Assembly (NCBI GenBank): GCA_946886855.1
Contig: CAMPJJ010000044.1
Span: 1-42,291, forward strand
Source of the DNA: an uncultured Roseateles sp.
GTDB lineage: Bacteria; Pseudomonadota; Gammaproteobacteria; Burkholderiales; Burkholderiaceae
Length of the DNA: 42,291 nucleotides
Direction: 5' to 3'
The notes under the pieces are model-generated. The model was given only the letters and a program-made list of their open reading frames with translations, was not told where the DNA came from and did not search any database. Shown here in pieces: positions 33,710 to 42,291 of the stretch (position 1 is its first letter; each line of letters starts with the position of its first letter). The translations under genes and the position numbers were made by a program.

Positions 33710-33785
33710 GCCGATGTAGCTCAGTTGGTAGAGCAGCGCATTCGTAATGCGAAGGTCGGGAGTTCGACTCTCTTCATCGGCACCA
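33710..33785 (+). tRNA. tRNA-Thr (anticodon CGT)
   Basis: A 76-base tRNA with acceptor stem GCCGATG/CATCGGC, D-loop AGCTCAGTTGGTAGAGC, anticodon loop TTCGTAA (CGT), T-loop GTTCGACTC and encoded CCA. It has its own promoter and a strong terminator 8 bases downstream. Confidence 0.97.
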
Positions 33786-33792
33786 ATCTGAA

Positions 33793-33827
33793 AAGCCGCT
33801 TGGGTTCTCCCAAGCGGCTTTTTCTTT
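33793..33827 (+). terminator. Rho-independent terminator of tRNA-Thr
   Basis: A 12-bp perfect stem (AAGCCGCTTGGG/CCCAAGCGGCTT) with TTCT loop, followed by TTTTTCTTT. Confidence 0.92.
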
Positions 33828-33892
33828 GGCGGCGCATCGCGCCACAGGTGGGGCGCCACAGGTGGGCGCCGTCGGTGGCAACATGGCGCGCC

Positions 33893-35290
33893 ATGAGCCC
33901 CCTCGACCGCGACCACCACCATCACGACCACCCGCCCGGCCCTGCGCCGGTGACGCTCACGCTCGCCGCCCTCGAGGCCGAGCCGCTGCCCGGCACGCTC
34001 AAGGGACTGCCCGCGGTTGCCGAAGGCGTGCCGCTGAGCGGGCTCGGCGCGCTGGGGTTGTCGCTGCTGGCCGGCGACCTGCCGTTGCCCGCGGCCATCT
34101 TGAAGGAGTCGGCGCTGACCCACAACGCGCGCTGGATGCGCGAGTTCACGGCGCGCGCAGGCGTGAGCCTCGCCCCGCACGGCAAGACGACGATGGCGCC
34201 CCAGCTCTTCCAGCGTCAGTTCGACGAAGGCGCCTGGGGCATGACGGCGGCGACGGCGGCGCATGTGCGCACGTACCGGCGCTTCGGCGTGCCGCGCGTG
34301 GTGCTGGCGAATCAGCTGATCGGCAAGGCGGACCTGGAGCTGGTGTTCCGCGAGCTGGAAGCGTCGCCCGATTTCGATTTCTATCTGCTGGTCGACTCCG
34401 CCGCGGGCCTGGATGTGCTGCGCCGCGCCGCTGTCGAGCGCGGCCTGAAACGGCCCCTTCAAGTGCTGTTGGAAGTCGGCACGCCGGGCGGGCGCACCGG
34501 CGTCCGGACGATGGCGGACGGCGTCGCGCTGGGCCGCCTCATCCGCGATGCCGCGCCGACGATCGTGTTGCGAGGCGTGGAAGCCTTCGAGGGCGTCTAC
34601 AGCGGTGACGACACGGCGCGCGTGGAACTCGGCGCGCTGACGATGATCGAGACGGTCGCAGAGCTGACGCGCCTGGGCTGCGCCGAGGGCTGGTTCGCGG
34701 CGGACGAGGTGCTGCTGACCGCGGGCGGTTCGGCCTTCTTCGACATGGCGGCGAAGACGCTGGCGTCGGTCGAGGCGGCCGGCACCGGCCATGCGCTGCG
34801 CGTGGTCCTGCGCAGCGGCTGCTACCTCAGCCACGACAGCCTGCAGTACGAGCGCATGCAGGACCGCATGCGGCAGCGCGCCGGCGCGCTGTGGGGCGAC
34901 GGTCCCGGGCTGCGCAACGCGATCGAGGTCTGGGCGTATGTGCAGTCGGTGCCCGAACCGGGCCGCGCGATCTGCACGGCGGGCCGACGCGACCTGAGCT
35001 ACGACGCCTGCCTGCCGCAACCGCTGTGGTGGTACCGCCCGAGTCTGCATGACGCGCCGCGGGCGACGCCGGCCCACTGGGCGGTCACGAAGCTCAACGA
35101 CCAGCATGCGTATGTCGATGCCGGCGGGGAGGGCGGCAGCGGCTCGGACGGTGGCGCGCTGCTGCTGCAGGTCGGCGACCTGATCGCCTTCGGCGTCGGC
35201 CACCCCTGCACGACCTTCGACAAGTGGCCGCTGCTCTACACGGTCGACGACGGCTACCGGGTCATCGGCGGCGTGCGGACCTTCTTCTGA
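33893..35290 (+). CDS. D-serine dehydratase-like / amino acid deaminase (PLP, fold III)
   Basis: A 465-residue PLP enzyme of the alanine racemase N-terminal fold joined to a D-serine dehydratase-like C-terminal domain (DSD1 type). The PLP lysine is in [17 protein letters not shown]. The metal-binding pair appears as [12 protein letters not shown] near the C-terminus, as in zinc-dependent eukaryotic-type D-serine dehydratase. Activity would be deamination of a D-amino acid or D-threonine-type substrate. The N-terminus has a short His-rich run (DHHHHDH). The ATG at 33893 is the first in frame after the tRNA terminator; no strong Shine-Dalgarno is visible. Confidence 0.85.
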   Translation: MSPLDRDHHHHDHPPGPAPVTLTLAALEAEPLPGTLKGLPAVAEGVPLSGLGALGLSLLAGDLPLPAAILKESALTHNARWMREFTARAGVSLAPHGKTTMAPQLFQRQFDEGAWGMTAATAAHVRTYRRFGVPRVVLANQLIGKADLELVFRELEASPDFDFYLLVDSAAGLDVLRRAAVERGLKRPLQVLLEVGTPGGRTGVRTMADGVALGRLIRDAAPTIVLRGVEAFEGVYSGDDTARVELGALTMIETVAELTRLGCAEGWFAADEVLLTAGGSAFFDMAAKTLASVEAAGTGHALRVVLRSGCYLSHDSLQYERMQDRMRQRAGALWGDGPGLRNAIEVWAYVQSVPEPGRAICTAGRRDLSYDACLPQPLWWYRPSLHDAPRATPAHWAVTKLNDQHAYVDAGGEGGSGSDGGALLLQVGDLIAFGVGHPCTTFDKWPLLYTVDDGYRVIGGVRTFF

Positions 35291-35310
35291 ATCGACGGCG
35301 AGAATCCGCC

Positions 35311-36729
35311 ATGCATGACATCATCTGCCCGCACTGCCACAAGGCCTTCAAGATCGACGAGGCGGGATACGCCGACATCCTCAAGCAGGTGCGCGACACC
35401 GACTTCGAGAAGCAGCTGCATGAGCGGCTCGCGCTGGCCGAGCAGGACAAGCGCAACGCCGTGGAGCTGGCGCAGGCGAAGACGGCCGGCGAACTGCAGA
35501 AGGCCGCCGCGCTGAAGGACGGCGAGATCCAGGAACTGAAGGCCAGACTCGACGCCGGCGAGGTGCAGCGCAAGCTCGCGGTGAGCGAGGCGCTGAGCGC
35601 GCTGGAGAAGCAGGCCCAGGAGGCCGCCGCGGCGAAGGACGCCGAGATCCAGGGCCTGAAGGCGAAGCTGGACGCGGCCGGCGTGGCGCAGCAGCTGGCC
35701 CTGTCGAAGGCCGTCGTCGCGGTGGAGAAGGAACGCGACCAGCTGCGCAGCGGCCTCGAACGCGCCGAGCTCGAGAAGCAGCTCGCCGAGAAATCGCTCA
35801 AGGACAAGTACGAGACGCAGATCAAGGACCGCGACGACGCCATCGAGCGCCTGCGCGACATGAAGGCGCGGCTGTCCACCAAGATGGTCGGCGAGACCCT
35901 CGAACAGCATTGCGAGACCGAGTTCAACCGCATCCGCGCGACCGCGTTCCCGCGCGCCTACTTCGAGAAGGACAACGACGCGCGCTCGGGCAGCAAGGGC
36001 GACTACATCTTCCGCGACGCCGATGAGTCCGGCACGGAGATCGTCTCGATCATGTTCGAGATGAAGAACGAGAACGACCGCACCGCCACGAAGAACCGCA
36101 ACGAGGACTTCCTCAAGGAACTCGACAAGGACCGCGTCGAGAAGGGCTGCGAGTACGCGGTGCTGGTCTCGCTGCTGGAGCCGGAGAGCGAGCTCTACAA
36201 CACCGGCATCGTCGACGTCTTCCACCGCTATCCGAAGATGTACGTGGTGAGGCCGCAGTTCTTCATTCCCATCATCACGCTGCTGCGCAACGCGGCGATG
36301 AACTCGCTGAAGTACAAGACGGAGCTGGCGCTGGTCAAGGCGCAGAACATCGACATCACCCACTTCGAAGCGCAGCTCGAGGGCTTCAAGTCGGCGTTCG
36401 GGAAGAACTACGAACTGGCGTCGCGGCGCTTCCAGACGGCGATCGACGAGATCGACAAGTCCATCGACCACCTGCAGAAGACCAAGGAAGCGCTGCTGGG
36501 CACCGATCGCAACCTGCGCCTGGCCAATGACAAGGCGCAGGACGTGACGATCAAGAAGCTGACCAAGGGCAATCCGACGATGGCCGCGAAGTTCGCCGAG
36601 CTCAAGAATGGCGACAAGCCTGCCGCCGCCGATCGCGGCAACGACGGCAGCGACGGCAGCGACGGCAACGACGGCAACGACGGCAACGACGGCAAGGACG
36701 ACAGGCGCGACGAAGGCCGTCTGTTCTGA
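35311..36729 (+). CDS. DUF2130 domain-containing protein
   Basis: A 472-residue protein. It starts with a zinc-ribbon-like half motif ([13 protein letters not shown]), followed by a long coiled coil (~30-205, Ala/Glu/Lys/Gln-rich). The DUF2130 core follows ([49 protein letters not shown]...[16 protein letters not shown]). The conserved E-x-K and D residues resemble a PD-(D/E)xK nuclease-like fold; that is inference. The tail is a Asn-Asp-Gly repeat made by seven 9-bp units (36637-36699). It starts 20 bases after the preceding gene, probably co-transcribed. Function is unknown. Confidence 0.88.
   Translation: MHDIICPHCHKAFKIDEAGYADILKQVRDTDFEKQLHERLALAEQDKRNAVELAQAKTAGELQKAAALKDGEIQELKARLDAGEVQRKLAVSEALSALEKQAQEAAAAKDAEIQGLKAKLDAAGVAQQLALSKAVVAVEKERDQLRSGLERAELEKQLAEKSLKDKYETQIKDRDDAIERLRDMKARLSTKMVGETLEQHCETEFNRIRATAFPRAYFEKDNDARSGSKGDYIFRDADESGTEIVSIMFEMKNENDRTATKNRNEDFLKELDKDRVEKGCEYAVLVSLLEPESELYNTGIVDVFHRYPKMYVVRPQFFIPIITLLRNAAMNSLKYKTELALVKAQNIDITHFEAQLEGFKSAFGKNYELASRRFQTAIDEIDKSIDHLQKTKEALLGTDRNLRLANDKAQDVTIKKLTKGNPTMAAKFAELKNGDKPAAADRGNDGSDGSDGNDGNDGNDGKDDRRDEGRLF
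36637..36699 (+). repeat. Seven 9-bp units coding (G-N/S/K-D) repeats
   Basis: Units of GGCAACGAC or GGCAGCGAC (last GGCAAGGAC) in frame at the 3' end of the DUF2130 gene. The repeats preserve the frame and encode an acidic, disordered tail. Confidence 0.9.
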
Positions 36730-36760
36730 GAGGCTGAGCGGCGGAGGGGCCCGGAAGCAG

Positions 36761-36785
36761 GAAGGCCGCTCATCGAGCGGCCTTC
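36761..36785. terminator. Hairpin between convergent DUF2130 gene and fbp
   Basis: A perfect 11-bp stem (GAAGGCCGCTC/GAGCGGCCTTC) with a 3-base loop. It has only short T-tracts, but it is symmetrical and could end transcription from both sides. Confidence 0.65.
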
Positions 36786-36834
36786 TGCGGGGGCGAGGTG
36801 AGGGATCCGGCTCGCGCCGGATCGATGCTTTCCC

Positions 36835-37854
36835 TCACTTGGCCTGGTCGGCCTCCAGGTGGTATTGCGTCACCCGCTCGACCTCGTTCTTCGAGCCCAG
36901 CACGACCGAGACCCGCTCGTGCAGCTTGCCCGGCTGCAGGTCCATGATGCGCTGGCGGCCGTTGGTCGCCGCGCCGCCGGCCTGCTCGACCAGGAAGGCC
37001 ATCGGGTTGGCCTCGTACATCAGGCGCAGCTTGCCGGCCTTGTTCGGCTCGCGCTTGTCCCACGGGTACAGGAAGACGCCGCCGCGGGTCAGGATGCGGT
37101 GCACGTCCGCCACCATGGACGCGATCCAGCGCATGTTGAAGTCCTTGCCGCGCGGACCCGTCGTGCCGGCCAGGCACTCGTCGATGTAGCGCTTCACCGG
37201 CGCGTCCCAGTGCCGCATGTTGGACATGTTGATCGCGAACTCCTTGGTGTCCGCGGGGATCTTCACGTCGTCGGCGGTCAGCACCCACGAACCCTGCTCG
37301 CGGTCCAGTGTGAACATCGCCACGCCGTCGCCCACCGTCAGCACCAGCGTCGTCTGCGGTCCGTAGACGCAGTAGCCGGCCGCCGCCTGCGCGGTGCCGG
37401 GCTGGTGGAAGTCCTCTTCGCTGATGCCCTTGGCGCCTTCGGGCTTCTTCAGCACCGAGAAGATCGTCCCGATCGACACGTTCACGTCGATGTTGCTCGA
37501 GCCGTCCAGCGGATCGAACATCAGCAGGTACTCGCCCTGCGGGAAACGGTTGGGCACCAGGTGGATGCTCTCCATCTCCTCCGAGGCCATCGCGGCCAGA
37601 TGGCCGCCCCACTCGTTGGCTTCGATCAGCACCTCGTTGGCGATGATGTCCAGCTTCTTCTGGACCTCGCCCTGCACGTTCTCGGACCCGGCCGTGCCCA
37701 GCACATCGCCCAGCGCGCCCTTGTTGACGCTGATGGCGATGCGCTTGCAGGCGCGGGCGACCACCTCGATCAGCAGCCGCAGCTGCTGGGGGATGTGGCC
37801 GTGCAGCCGCTGCTGCTCGACGAGGTATTGGGTCAGGCTGACGCGTTGACTCAT
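36835..37854 (-). CDS. fbp: Class I fructose-1,6-bisphosphatase
   Basis: A 339-residue gluconeogenic (and Calvin-cycle-type) phosphatase. The metal site is clear: MASEEMESI and [23 protein letters not shown]. Substrate-binding segments [40 protein letters not shown] and [37 protein letters not shown] follow. The start [16 protein letters not shown] is typical. pepN lies 23 bases upstream, so the two may be co-transcribed. Confidence 0.97.
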   Translation of the reverse strand: MSQRVSLTQYLVEQQRLHGHIPQQLRLLIEVVARACKRIAISVNKGALGDVLGTAGSENVQGEVQKKLDIIANEVLIEANEWGGHLAAMASEEMESIHLVPNRFPQGEYLLMFDPLDGSSNIDVNVSIGTIFSVLKKPEGAKGISEEDFHQPGTAQAAAGYCVYGPQTTLVLTVGDGVAMFTLDREQGSWVLTADDVKIPADTKEFAINMSNMRHWDAPVKRYIDECLAGTTGPRGKDFNMRWIASMVADVHRILTRGGVFLYPWDKREPNKAGKLRLMYEANPMAFLVEQAGGAATNGRQRIMDLQPGKLHERVSVVLGSKNEVERVTQYHLEADQAK

Positions 37855-37877
37855 GAAACGACTCCGATGGTTGCGAA

Positions 37878-40583
37878 TCAGGGGGCGGGCTCGGCCTGCG
37901 TGTCGGACGCCAGCGCGCGCTGGATGATCTCGCGCACGTCGTTGGACAGGTCCGGCTTGGCGGCGACGCGGGCGATGGCCTCGCGCGCGGCGCTGCGGTA
38001 CGGCTGGGCCAGCGCGGTCCAGCGGTCCATCACGCGCGCCAGTCGGCCGGCGACCTGCGGGTTGATCGCGTCCAGCGCCAGCACCTGCTCCGCCCAGAAG
38101 ACGTAGCCCGCCGCATCGGCGCGGTGGAACGCGGCCGGGTTGAACATCGCCAGCGAGAAGATCAGGCTGCGCGCGCGGTTCGGGTTCTTCAGCGTGAAGT
38201 CGGGGTGCTTCATCAGCTGCTTGACCTTCGCGAAGGTCTTGCCGTCGCGCTCGGCCGCGCGGCCTTGCAGCGCGAACCACTTGTCGATGACCAGCGCCTC
38301 GCCCTTGAACTGGGCATGGAAGCGCGCCAGCGCGCTGTCGGCCAGCTCCGCATGCGCGTTCACGAGCGCGGACAGCGCGCCCATGCGGTCGGTCATGTTG
38401 GTCGCGTCCTTGAAGCGCTGGTACGCGCGGCCCGGCCACACCCCGTCGCCGCCGCGGGCCGCGTTCAGGACCAGCATCGCCAGCGACAGGTTCACCAGCG
38501 CGCGCTTGCCGCTCTGCACCGGGTCCGGGTTGTAGCCGGTGGTCACCTGGTGCGCGTCGAAGGCCCAGGCCCAGTCGGCCTGCAGCGCCGAGGCCAGCTG
38601 CATTTGCGCCGCCTCGACCGCGGCGTGGATGGCCTGCGGGTCGACGACGTCCAGCTGCTCGGCGATGTAGGCCTCGTCGGGCAGCTGCAGCGCCAGCGCC
38701 TTGAAGGCGGGGTCCAGCTCCGGATGACGCAGCACCGCGCGCATCGCGTCGATGTAGGCGGCATCCAGCACCAGCGGCTGGCCCGCGCGCACCGCGCCCA
38801 GGATGCGGTTCAGCGCGAGCCGCTGGCTGGCTTCCCAGCGGTTGAAGGCGTCGCTGTCATGCTTGAGCAGCACCAGCAGCTCGGCGTCGCCGAGGCCGTC
38901 GTCCAGCACCACCGGCGCGGAGAAACCGCGCAGCAGCGACGGCACCGGCTCGGACGGCACGTTGACGAAGACGAAGGACTGTTCGGCCTGGTCCAGCACC
39001 AGCACGCGCTCGGTGTCGGTGGCGCCGGCGGCGCCATCCTCGCCTTGCTGCATCAGCGGCAGCGCCTGACCGTCGCGCGACAGCAGGCCGAGCGCGACCG
39101 GGATCACCTGCGGCAGCTTGGCCGCCTGGCCCGCCGTGGCCGCGCTCGATTGCGTCAGCGTCAGCGTCCAGGTCTGCGCGGCCGCGTCGTAGACGCCGCG
39201 TGCCTGCAGGCGCGGCGTGCCGGCCTGTGCGTACCAGCGCTTGAACGCGTCCAGGCGCGTCGTCAGCGGCGAGCCCGGGTTCGCGTCCGCGATCGCCTGC
39301 GCGAAGTCGTCGCAGGTCACGGCCTGGCCGTCATGCCGCTCGAAATACAGCGCCATGCCCTTGGCGAAACCGTCGCGGCCCACCAGCGTCTGGTACATGC
39401 GGACCACTTCCGCACCCTTCTCGTAGACGGTGGCGGTGTAGAAATTGTTGATCTCGACGTACTCGTCGGGACGGACCGAGTGGGCCATCGCGCCGGCATC
39501 CTCGGGGAACTGGCGGGCGCGCAGCGCGCGCACGTCCTCGATGCGGCAGACCGCGCGCGCGCTCGGCGTGGCGGCCATGTCCTGGCTGAACTCCTGGTCG
39601 CGGAAGACCGTCAGGCCTTCCTTGAGCGACAGCTGGAACCAGTCGCGGCAGGTGACGCGGTTGCCGGTCCAGTTGTGGAAATACTCATGCGCGACGATGG
39701 ACTCGATGCGGGCGAAGTCCGCGTCGGTCGCGGTGGCGGGGGAGGCCAGCAGCGCCGAGGTGTTGAAGATGTTCAACCCCTTGTTCTCCATCGCGCCCAT
39801 GTTGAAGTCGGACACGCCGACGACCATGAAACGTTCCAGGTCCAGCGGCAGGTTGAAGCGCGCCTCGTCCCAGACGACGGACGCGATCAGCGAGTTCATC
39901 GCATGTTCGGTCTTCTCCAGGTCGCCCTGGCGGACGTAGACCTGCAGCAGGTGGTCCTTGCCGCCGCGGGTGCGGATGCGCTGCTCGCGCGCGACCAGGT
40001 CGCCGGCGACCATCGCGAAGAGGTAGCTGGGCTTGGGGAAGGGGTCGTGCCACTTGGCCAGATGACGGCCGTTGTCGAGCTCGGCCGACTCGACCAGGTT
40101 GCCGTTGGACAGCAGCACCGGGAATCTGGCCTTGTCGGCGCGCATCGTCACCGTGTAGACCGCCATCACGTCGGGGCGGTCCAGGAAGTAGGTGATGCGG
40201 CGGAAGCCTTCGGCCTCGCACTGCGTGAAGAAGCTGCCGCCCGAGGTGTACAGCCCCGACAGCGTGGTGTTCTTCTCCGGGCAGCAGGTGTTGCGGATCT
40301 CGAGGGTGAAGTCCGCGTCGGGCACGTTGTCGATGATCAGCTCATGGCCTTCCTGGCGGAAGGACACGCTCTCGCCGTCGATCAGCACGCGCAGCAGGTT
40401 GAGTTCCTCGCCATGCAGGCGCAGGGGGCCGTGGGGCACCGCGGCGTTGCGTTCCAGGCGCATCTTGCTGGCGACCAGCGTCTTGGCCGGATCGAGGTCG
40501 AAGCACAGGTCGACGGTGCGGATCCAGAAGATCGGCGCGACGTAATCGGCGCGGCGGATCAGGGTGGCAGTGCCTTCACGCAT
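37878..40583 (-). CDS. pepN: Aminopeptidase N (M1 family)
   Basis: A 901-residue cytoplasmic zinc aminopeptidase with the length and order of E. coli PepN. The exopeptidase motif is MGAMENKG, and the zinc site [34 protein letters not shown] includes HExxH-x18-E. The C-terminal armadillo-like region ([47 protein letters not shown]) is complete. The start at 40583 ([14 protein letters not shown]) matches the family N-terminus. It follows prfB with 75 bases between, in which a terminator-like hairpin lies. Confidence 0.97.
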   Translation of the reverse strand: MREGTATLIRRADYVAPIFWIRTVDLCFDLDPAKTLVASKMRLERNAAVPHGPLRLHGEELNLLRVLIDGESVSFRQEGHELIIDNVPDADFTLEIRNTCCPEKNTTLSGLYTSGGSFFTQCEAEGFRRITYFLDRPDVMAVYTVTMRADKARFPVLLSNGNLVESAELDNGRHLAKWHDPFPKPSYLFAMVAGDLVAREQRIRTRGGKDHLLQVYVRQGDLEKTEHAMNSLIASVVWDEARFNLPLDLERFMVVGVSDFNMGAMENKGLNIFNTSALLASPATATDADFARIESIVAHEYFHNWTGNRVTCRDWFQLSLKEGLTVFRDQEFSQDMAATPSARAVCRIEDVRALRARQFPEDAGAMAHSVRPDEYVEINNFYTATVYEKGAEVVRMYQTLVGRDGFAKGMALYFERHDGQAVTCDDFAQAIADANPGSPLTTRLDAFKRWYAQAGTPRLQARGVYDAAAQTWTLTLTQSSAATAGQAAKLPQVIPVALGLLSRDGQALPLMQQGEDGAAGATDTERVLVLDQAEQSFVFVNVPSEPVPSLLRGFSAPVVLDDGLGDAELLVLLKHDSDAFNRWEASQRLALNRILGAVRAGQPLVLDAAYIDAMRAVLRHPELDPAFKALALQLPDEAYIAEQLDVVDPQAIHAAVEAAQMQLASALQADWAWAFDAHQVTTGYNPDPVQSGKRALVNLSLAMLVLNAARGGDGVWPGRAYQRFKDATNMTDRMGALSALVNAHAELADSALARFHAQFKGEALVIDKWFALQGRAAERDGKTFAKVKQLMKHPDFTLKNPNRARSLIFSLAMFNPAAFHRADAAGYVFWAEQVLALDAINPQVAGRLARVMDRWTALAQPYRSAAREAIARVAAKPDLSNDVREIIQRALASDTQAEPAP

Positions 40584-40599
40584 GGCGGACTTCCTTGTA

Positions 40600-40639
40600 G
40601 GAATGAAGAAGCCCCGGGCCGGGAATCGAGCGCCGGGGC
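40600..40639 (-). terminator. Hairpin after prfB
   Basis: Read on the minus strand, GCCCCGG (40633-40639) pairs with CCGGGGC (40611-40617), then TTCTTCATTCC. Moderate T-content, located 20 bases after the prfB stop. Confidence 0.5.
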
Positions 40640-40658
40640 ATTTGTCTCAATGTTTCTC

Positions 40659-41763
40659 TTACACGCCCTGTTTGAGGGACGCTGTGATGAACGCGTCGAG
40701 GTCGCCGTCCAGCACCTTCTGGGTGTTGGAGATCTCGACGTTGGTGCGCAGGTCCTTGATGCGGCTCTGGTCCAGCACGTACGAGCGGATCTGGTGGCCC
40801 CAGCCCACGTCGGTCTTGCTGTCCTCGAGCTTCTGCTGCTCGGCCATGCGCTTCTTCATCTCATGGTCGTACAGGCGCGAGCGCAGGCGCTTCCAGGCCA
40901 CGTCGCGGTTGCTGTGCTGGCTGCGGCCGTCCTGGCACTGCACGACGATGCCGGTCGGGATGTGGGTCAGGCGCACCGCCGAGTCGGTCTTGTTGATGTG
41001 CTGACCGCCGGCGCCCGACGCGCGGTAGGTGTCGGTGCGGACGTCCGACGGGTTGATGTCGATCTCGATCGAATCGTCCACTTCCGGATACACGAACAGC
41101 GAGGCGAAGCTGGTGTGGCGGCCGCCCGAGGAGTCGAACGGGCTCTTGCGCACCAGGCGGTGCACGCCCGATTCGGAGCGCAGCAGGCCGAAGGCGTACT
41201 CGCCTTCCACCTTGATGGTGGCGCTCTTGATGCCGGCGATCTCGTCGTCGGTCTGCTCTTCGACGTCGGTCTTGAAGCCCTTGCGCTCGCAGTACTTCAG
41301 GTACTGGCGCAGCAGCATGCCGGCCCAGTCGCAGGCCTCGGTGCCGCCGGCGCCGGCCTGGATGTCGATGAAGCAGTTCAGCGGGTCGGCCGGGTTGCTG
41401 AACATCCGGCGGAACTCGAGTTCCTCGACCTTCTCGGCCAGCTTGACGGACTCGGCCTCGATGGTCTGGATGCCGGCGATGTCGTTGTCGTCCTTGGACA
41501 TCTCGAACAGTTCGAGGTTGTCGGTGATGTTGGACGTCAGGTGGTTGATCGTCTCGACGACCTGTTCCAGCGTGCGCTTTTCCTTGCCGAGTTCCTGGGC
41601 CCGCTTGGGATCGTTCCAGACGTTGGGGTTCTCCAGGGCGGCGTTGACTTCATTCAACCGCAGCGCTTTGCGGTCGTAGTCAAAGGTACCCCCTTAGCGC
41701 GTCGGTACGCGCTTGCAGATCGGCCAGCGTGCTGCCGATCGCATTGATGTGTTCGATGTCCAT
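40659..41763 (-). CDS. prfB: Peptide chain release factor 2, with programmed +1 frameshift
   Basis: RF2 recognises UGA and UAA. The gene begins at ATG 41763 ([17 protein letters not shown]), reaches an in-frame TGA at codon 28 (41682-41680) and continues in the +1 frame from GAC 41681, giving 367 residues. The slip site is the classical CTT-TGA-C, preceded by the internal Shine-Dalgarno-like AGGGGG. It is therefore the autoregulatory recoding signal and not a mutation. The second part has the codon-recognition SPF ([15 protein letters not shown]) and the catalytic GGQ ([13 protein letters not shown]). No lysS follows; pepN does. Confidence 0.97.
41677..41691 (-). promoter_or_regulatory. RF2 programmed frameshift site
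   Basis: On the minus strand AGGGGG-TAC-CTT-TGA-C: a Shine-Dalgarno-like element three bases before the CTT shift codon and the UGA-C stop. High RF2 favours termination; low RF2 favours the shift. Confidence 0.95.
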
Positions 41764-41860
41764 GATTCGTTCGAAGCGTTCGAAGGGTGGAGCCCCCGAA
41801 GGGGGCCCGAAGCCGGGTATTTTCTCATGCTGACGCGAACGGGCTCCCTAAGATGGCGGC
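41764..41860. other. Divergent prfB / DUF4212 gap
   Basis: Contains the direct repeat GTTCGAAG (two copies, 9 bp apart) and a small hairpin GCCCCC-GAA-GGGGGC near 41792-41806. Promoters for both directions should be here but no convincing consensus is visible. Confidence 0.4.
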
Positions 41861-42274
41861 ATGCGTCCAAAACCGCCTGTCCCCGATGCGGGTTACCCGT
41901 CCGGAACGCCCCCAGGGCCCCCGGCAGGCCCCCCTTCAGGCACCCCCTCCGGCATGTTCCGCGCCCGGCGCCGCCGGGTGCGCCGCGGGAACTGGCGGCT
42001 GACGCTGACGCTGCTCGTCGTGTGGGCGCTGGTGACCTTCGGCGTCGCGTACTTCGCGCGGGCGCTCAGCTTCGATTTCTTCGGCTGGCCGTTCAGCTTC
42101 TGGGTGGGCTCGCAGGGGGCGTTGATCGTCTACGTCGCGATCGTCGTGATCTACGCGACCGTCATGAACCGCCGGGAGGCGGAGGCCGGCGTGCAAGACC
42201 CGGCACCGTATTTCGACGAGGTGGAGGCCAAACGCCCGGAAAAGGAGCGCTCCGGGCCGATCACGGGGTTTTGA
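41861..42274 (+). CDS. DUF4212 domain protein, small partner of a sodium:solute symporter
   Basis: A 137-residue protein with two membrane segments (LTLTLLVVWALVTFGVAYFARALSF and GALIVYVAIVVIYATVMNRR) and the DUF4212 signature FDFFGWPFSFWVGSQGALIVY. These proteins precede a VC_2705-type sodium/solute symporter, which would start just right of the window. The first 31 residues are Pro/Gly-rich and unconserved; a start at ATG 41954 (MFRARRRRVRRGNWR) would give the canonical protein. Confidence 0.87.
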   Translation: MRPKPPVPDAGYPSGTPPGPPAGPPSGTPSGMFRARRRRVRRGNWRLTLTLLVVWALVTFGVAYFARALSFDFFGWPFSFWVGSQGALIVYVAIVVIYATVMNRREAEAGVQDPAPYFDEVEAKRPEKERSGPITGF

Positions 42275-42291
42275 GTCAGAACGGCGAGGAC

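Noticed and set aside
41680..41682. In-frame TGA in prfB as a nonsense mutation
   Set aside because: It is the programmed frameshift stop with its Shine-Dalgarno-like element and CTT-TGA-C context.
38124..41747. A 1200-codon open frame opposite pepN and prfB
   Set aside because: Same cause: mirror of strong third-position GC bias; crosses two real genes on the other strand.
41786..41808. Terminator hairpin GCCCCC-GAA-GGGGGC before the DUF4212 gene
   Set aside because: No T-run and it lies upstream of both divergent genes.

Overview
The window is chromosomal DNA of a high-GC betaproteobacterium. The gene families (urease with HupE between ureA and ureB, tctAB, SapC, an EpsA-like LuxR regulator, two-gene ergothioneine synthesis, class I fbp) fit Burkholderiales, most like the Roseateles/Mitsuaria/Rubrivivax group. 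That placement is inferred from gene content; no rRNA is present. About 34 protein genes, two tRNAs and three broken genes are packed tightly, with a few AT-richer accessory patches.

Layout. 1-830: 3' end of secA. 915-2288: thioredoxin-reductase-like flavoprotein with its Rrf2 regulator and a palindromic operator. 2305-2830: AT-richer remnant of a small foreign two-gene locus. 2832-7438 (minus): LuxR-type response regulator and a giant sensor that fuses an NCS1 permease, a Cys-rich module, a histidine kinase and a receiver. 7439-7630: divergent control region with a perfect 25-bp inverted repeat. 7631-12722: ureA-hupE-ureBCEFG, without ureD. 12839-15907: two tandem paralogues of unknown family with effector-like N-termini. 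15949-18040: tctBA without tctC. 18222-20082: LysR regulator and a divergent quinone reductase. 20088-22416: octamer repeats, cyanophycinase-like peptidase, and an HTH/nucleotidyltransferase pair whose second gene is frameshifted, next to tRNA-Ser. 22634-25605: apaH, a CorC/HlyC-type membrane protein, SapC-like protein. 25766-28366: orphan pcaB and a FeeM-like N-acyltransferase with a 468-base upstream gap. 28458-30664: egtBD. 30976-33614: EpsA-like regulator, VanZ-like protein, siderophore-interacting flavoprotein and MarR regulator sharing duplicated palindromes. 33710-42274: tRNA-Thr, a D-serine dehydratase-like enzyme, a DUF2130 protein, fbp, pepN, prfB with its programmed frameshift, and a DUF4212 protein.

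How the parts may work together. The most unusual unit is the divergent pair permease-kinase/response regulator versus urease: a transporter-shaped sensor placed to control nickel-dependent urea hydrolysis through the shared, repeat-rich intergenic region. A second theme is autoregulation at the start codon. Three small regulators (Rrf2, the HTH protein, MarR) have palindromes that touch or contain their ATG and have no visible Shine-Dalgarno, which suggests leaderless transcripts. The rest is mostly housekeeping.
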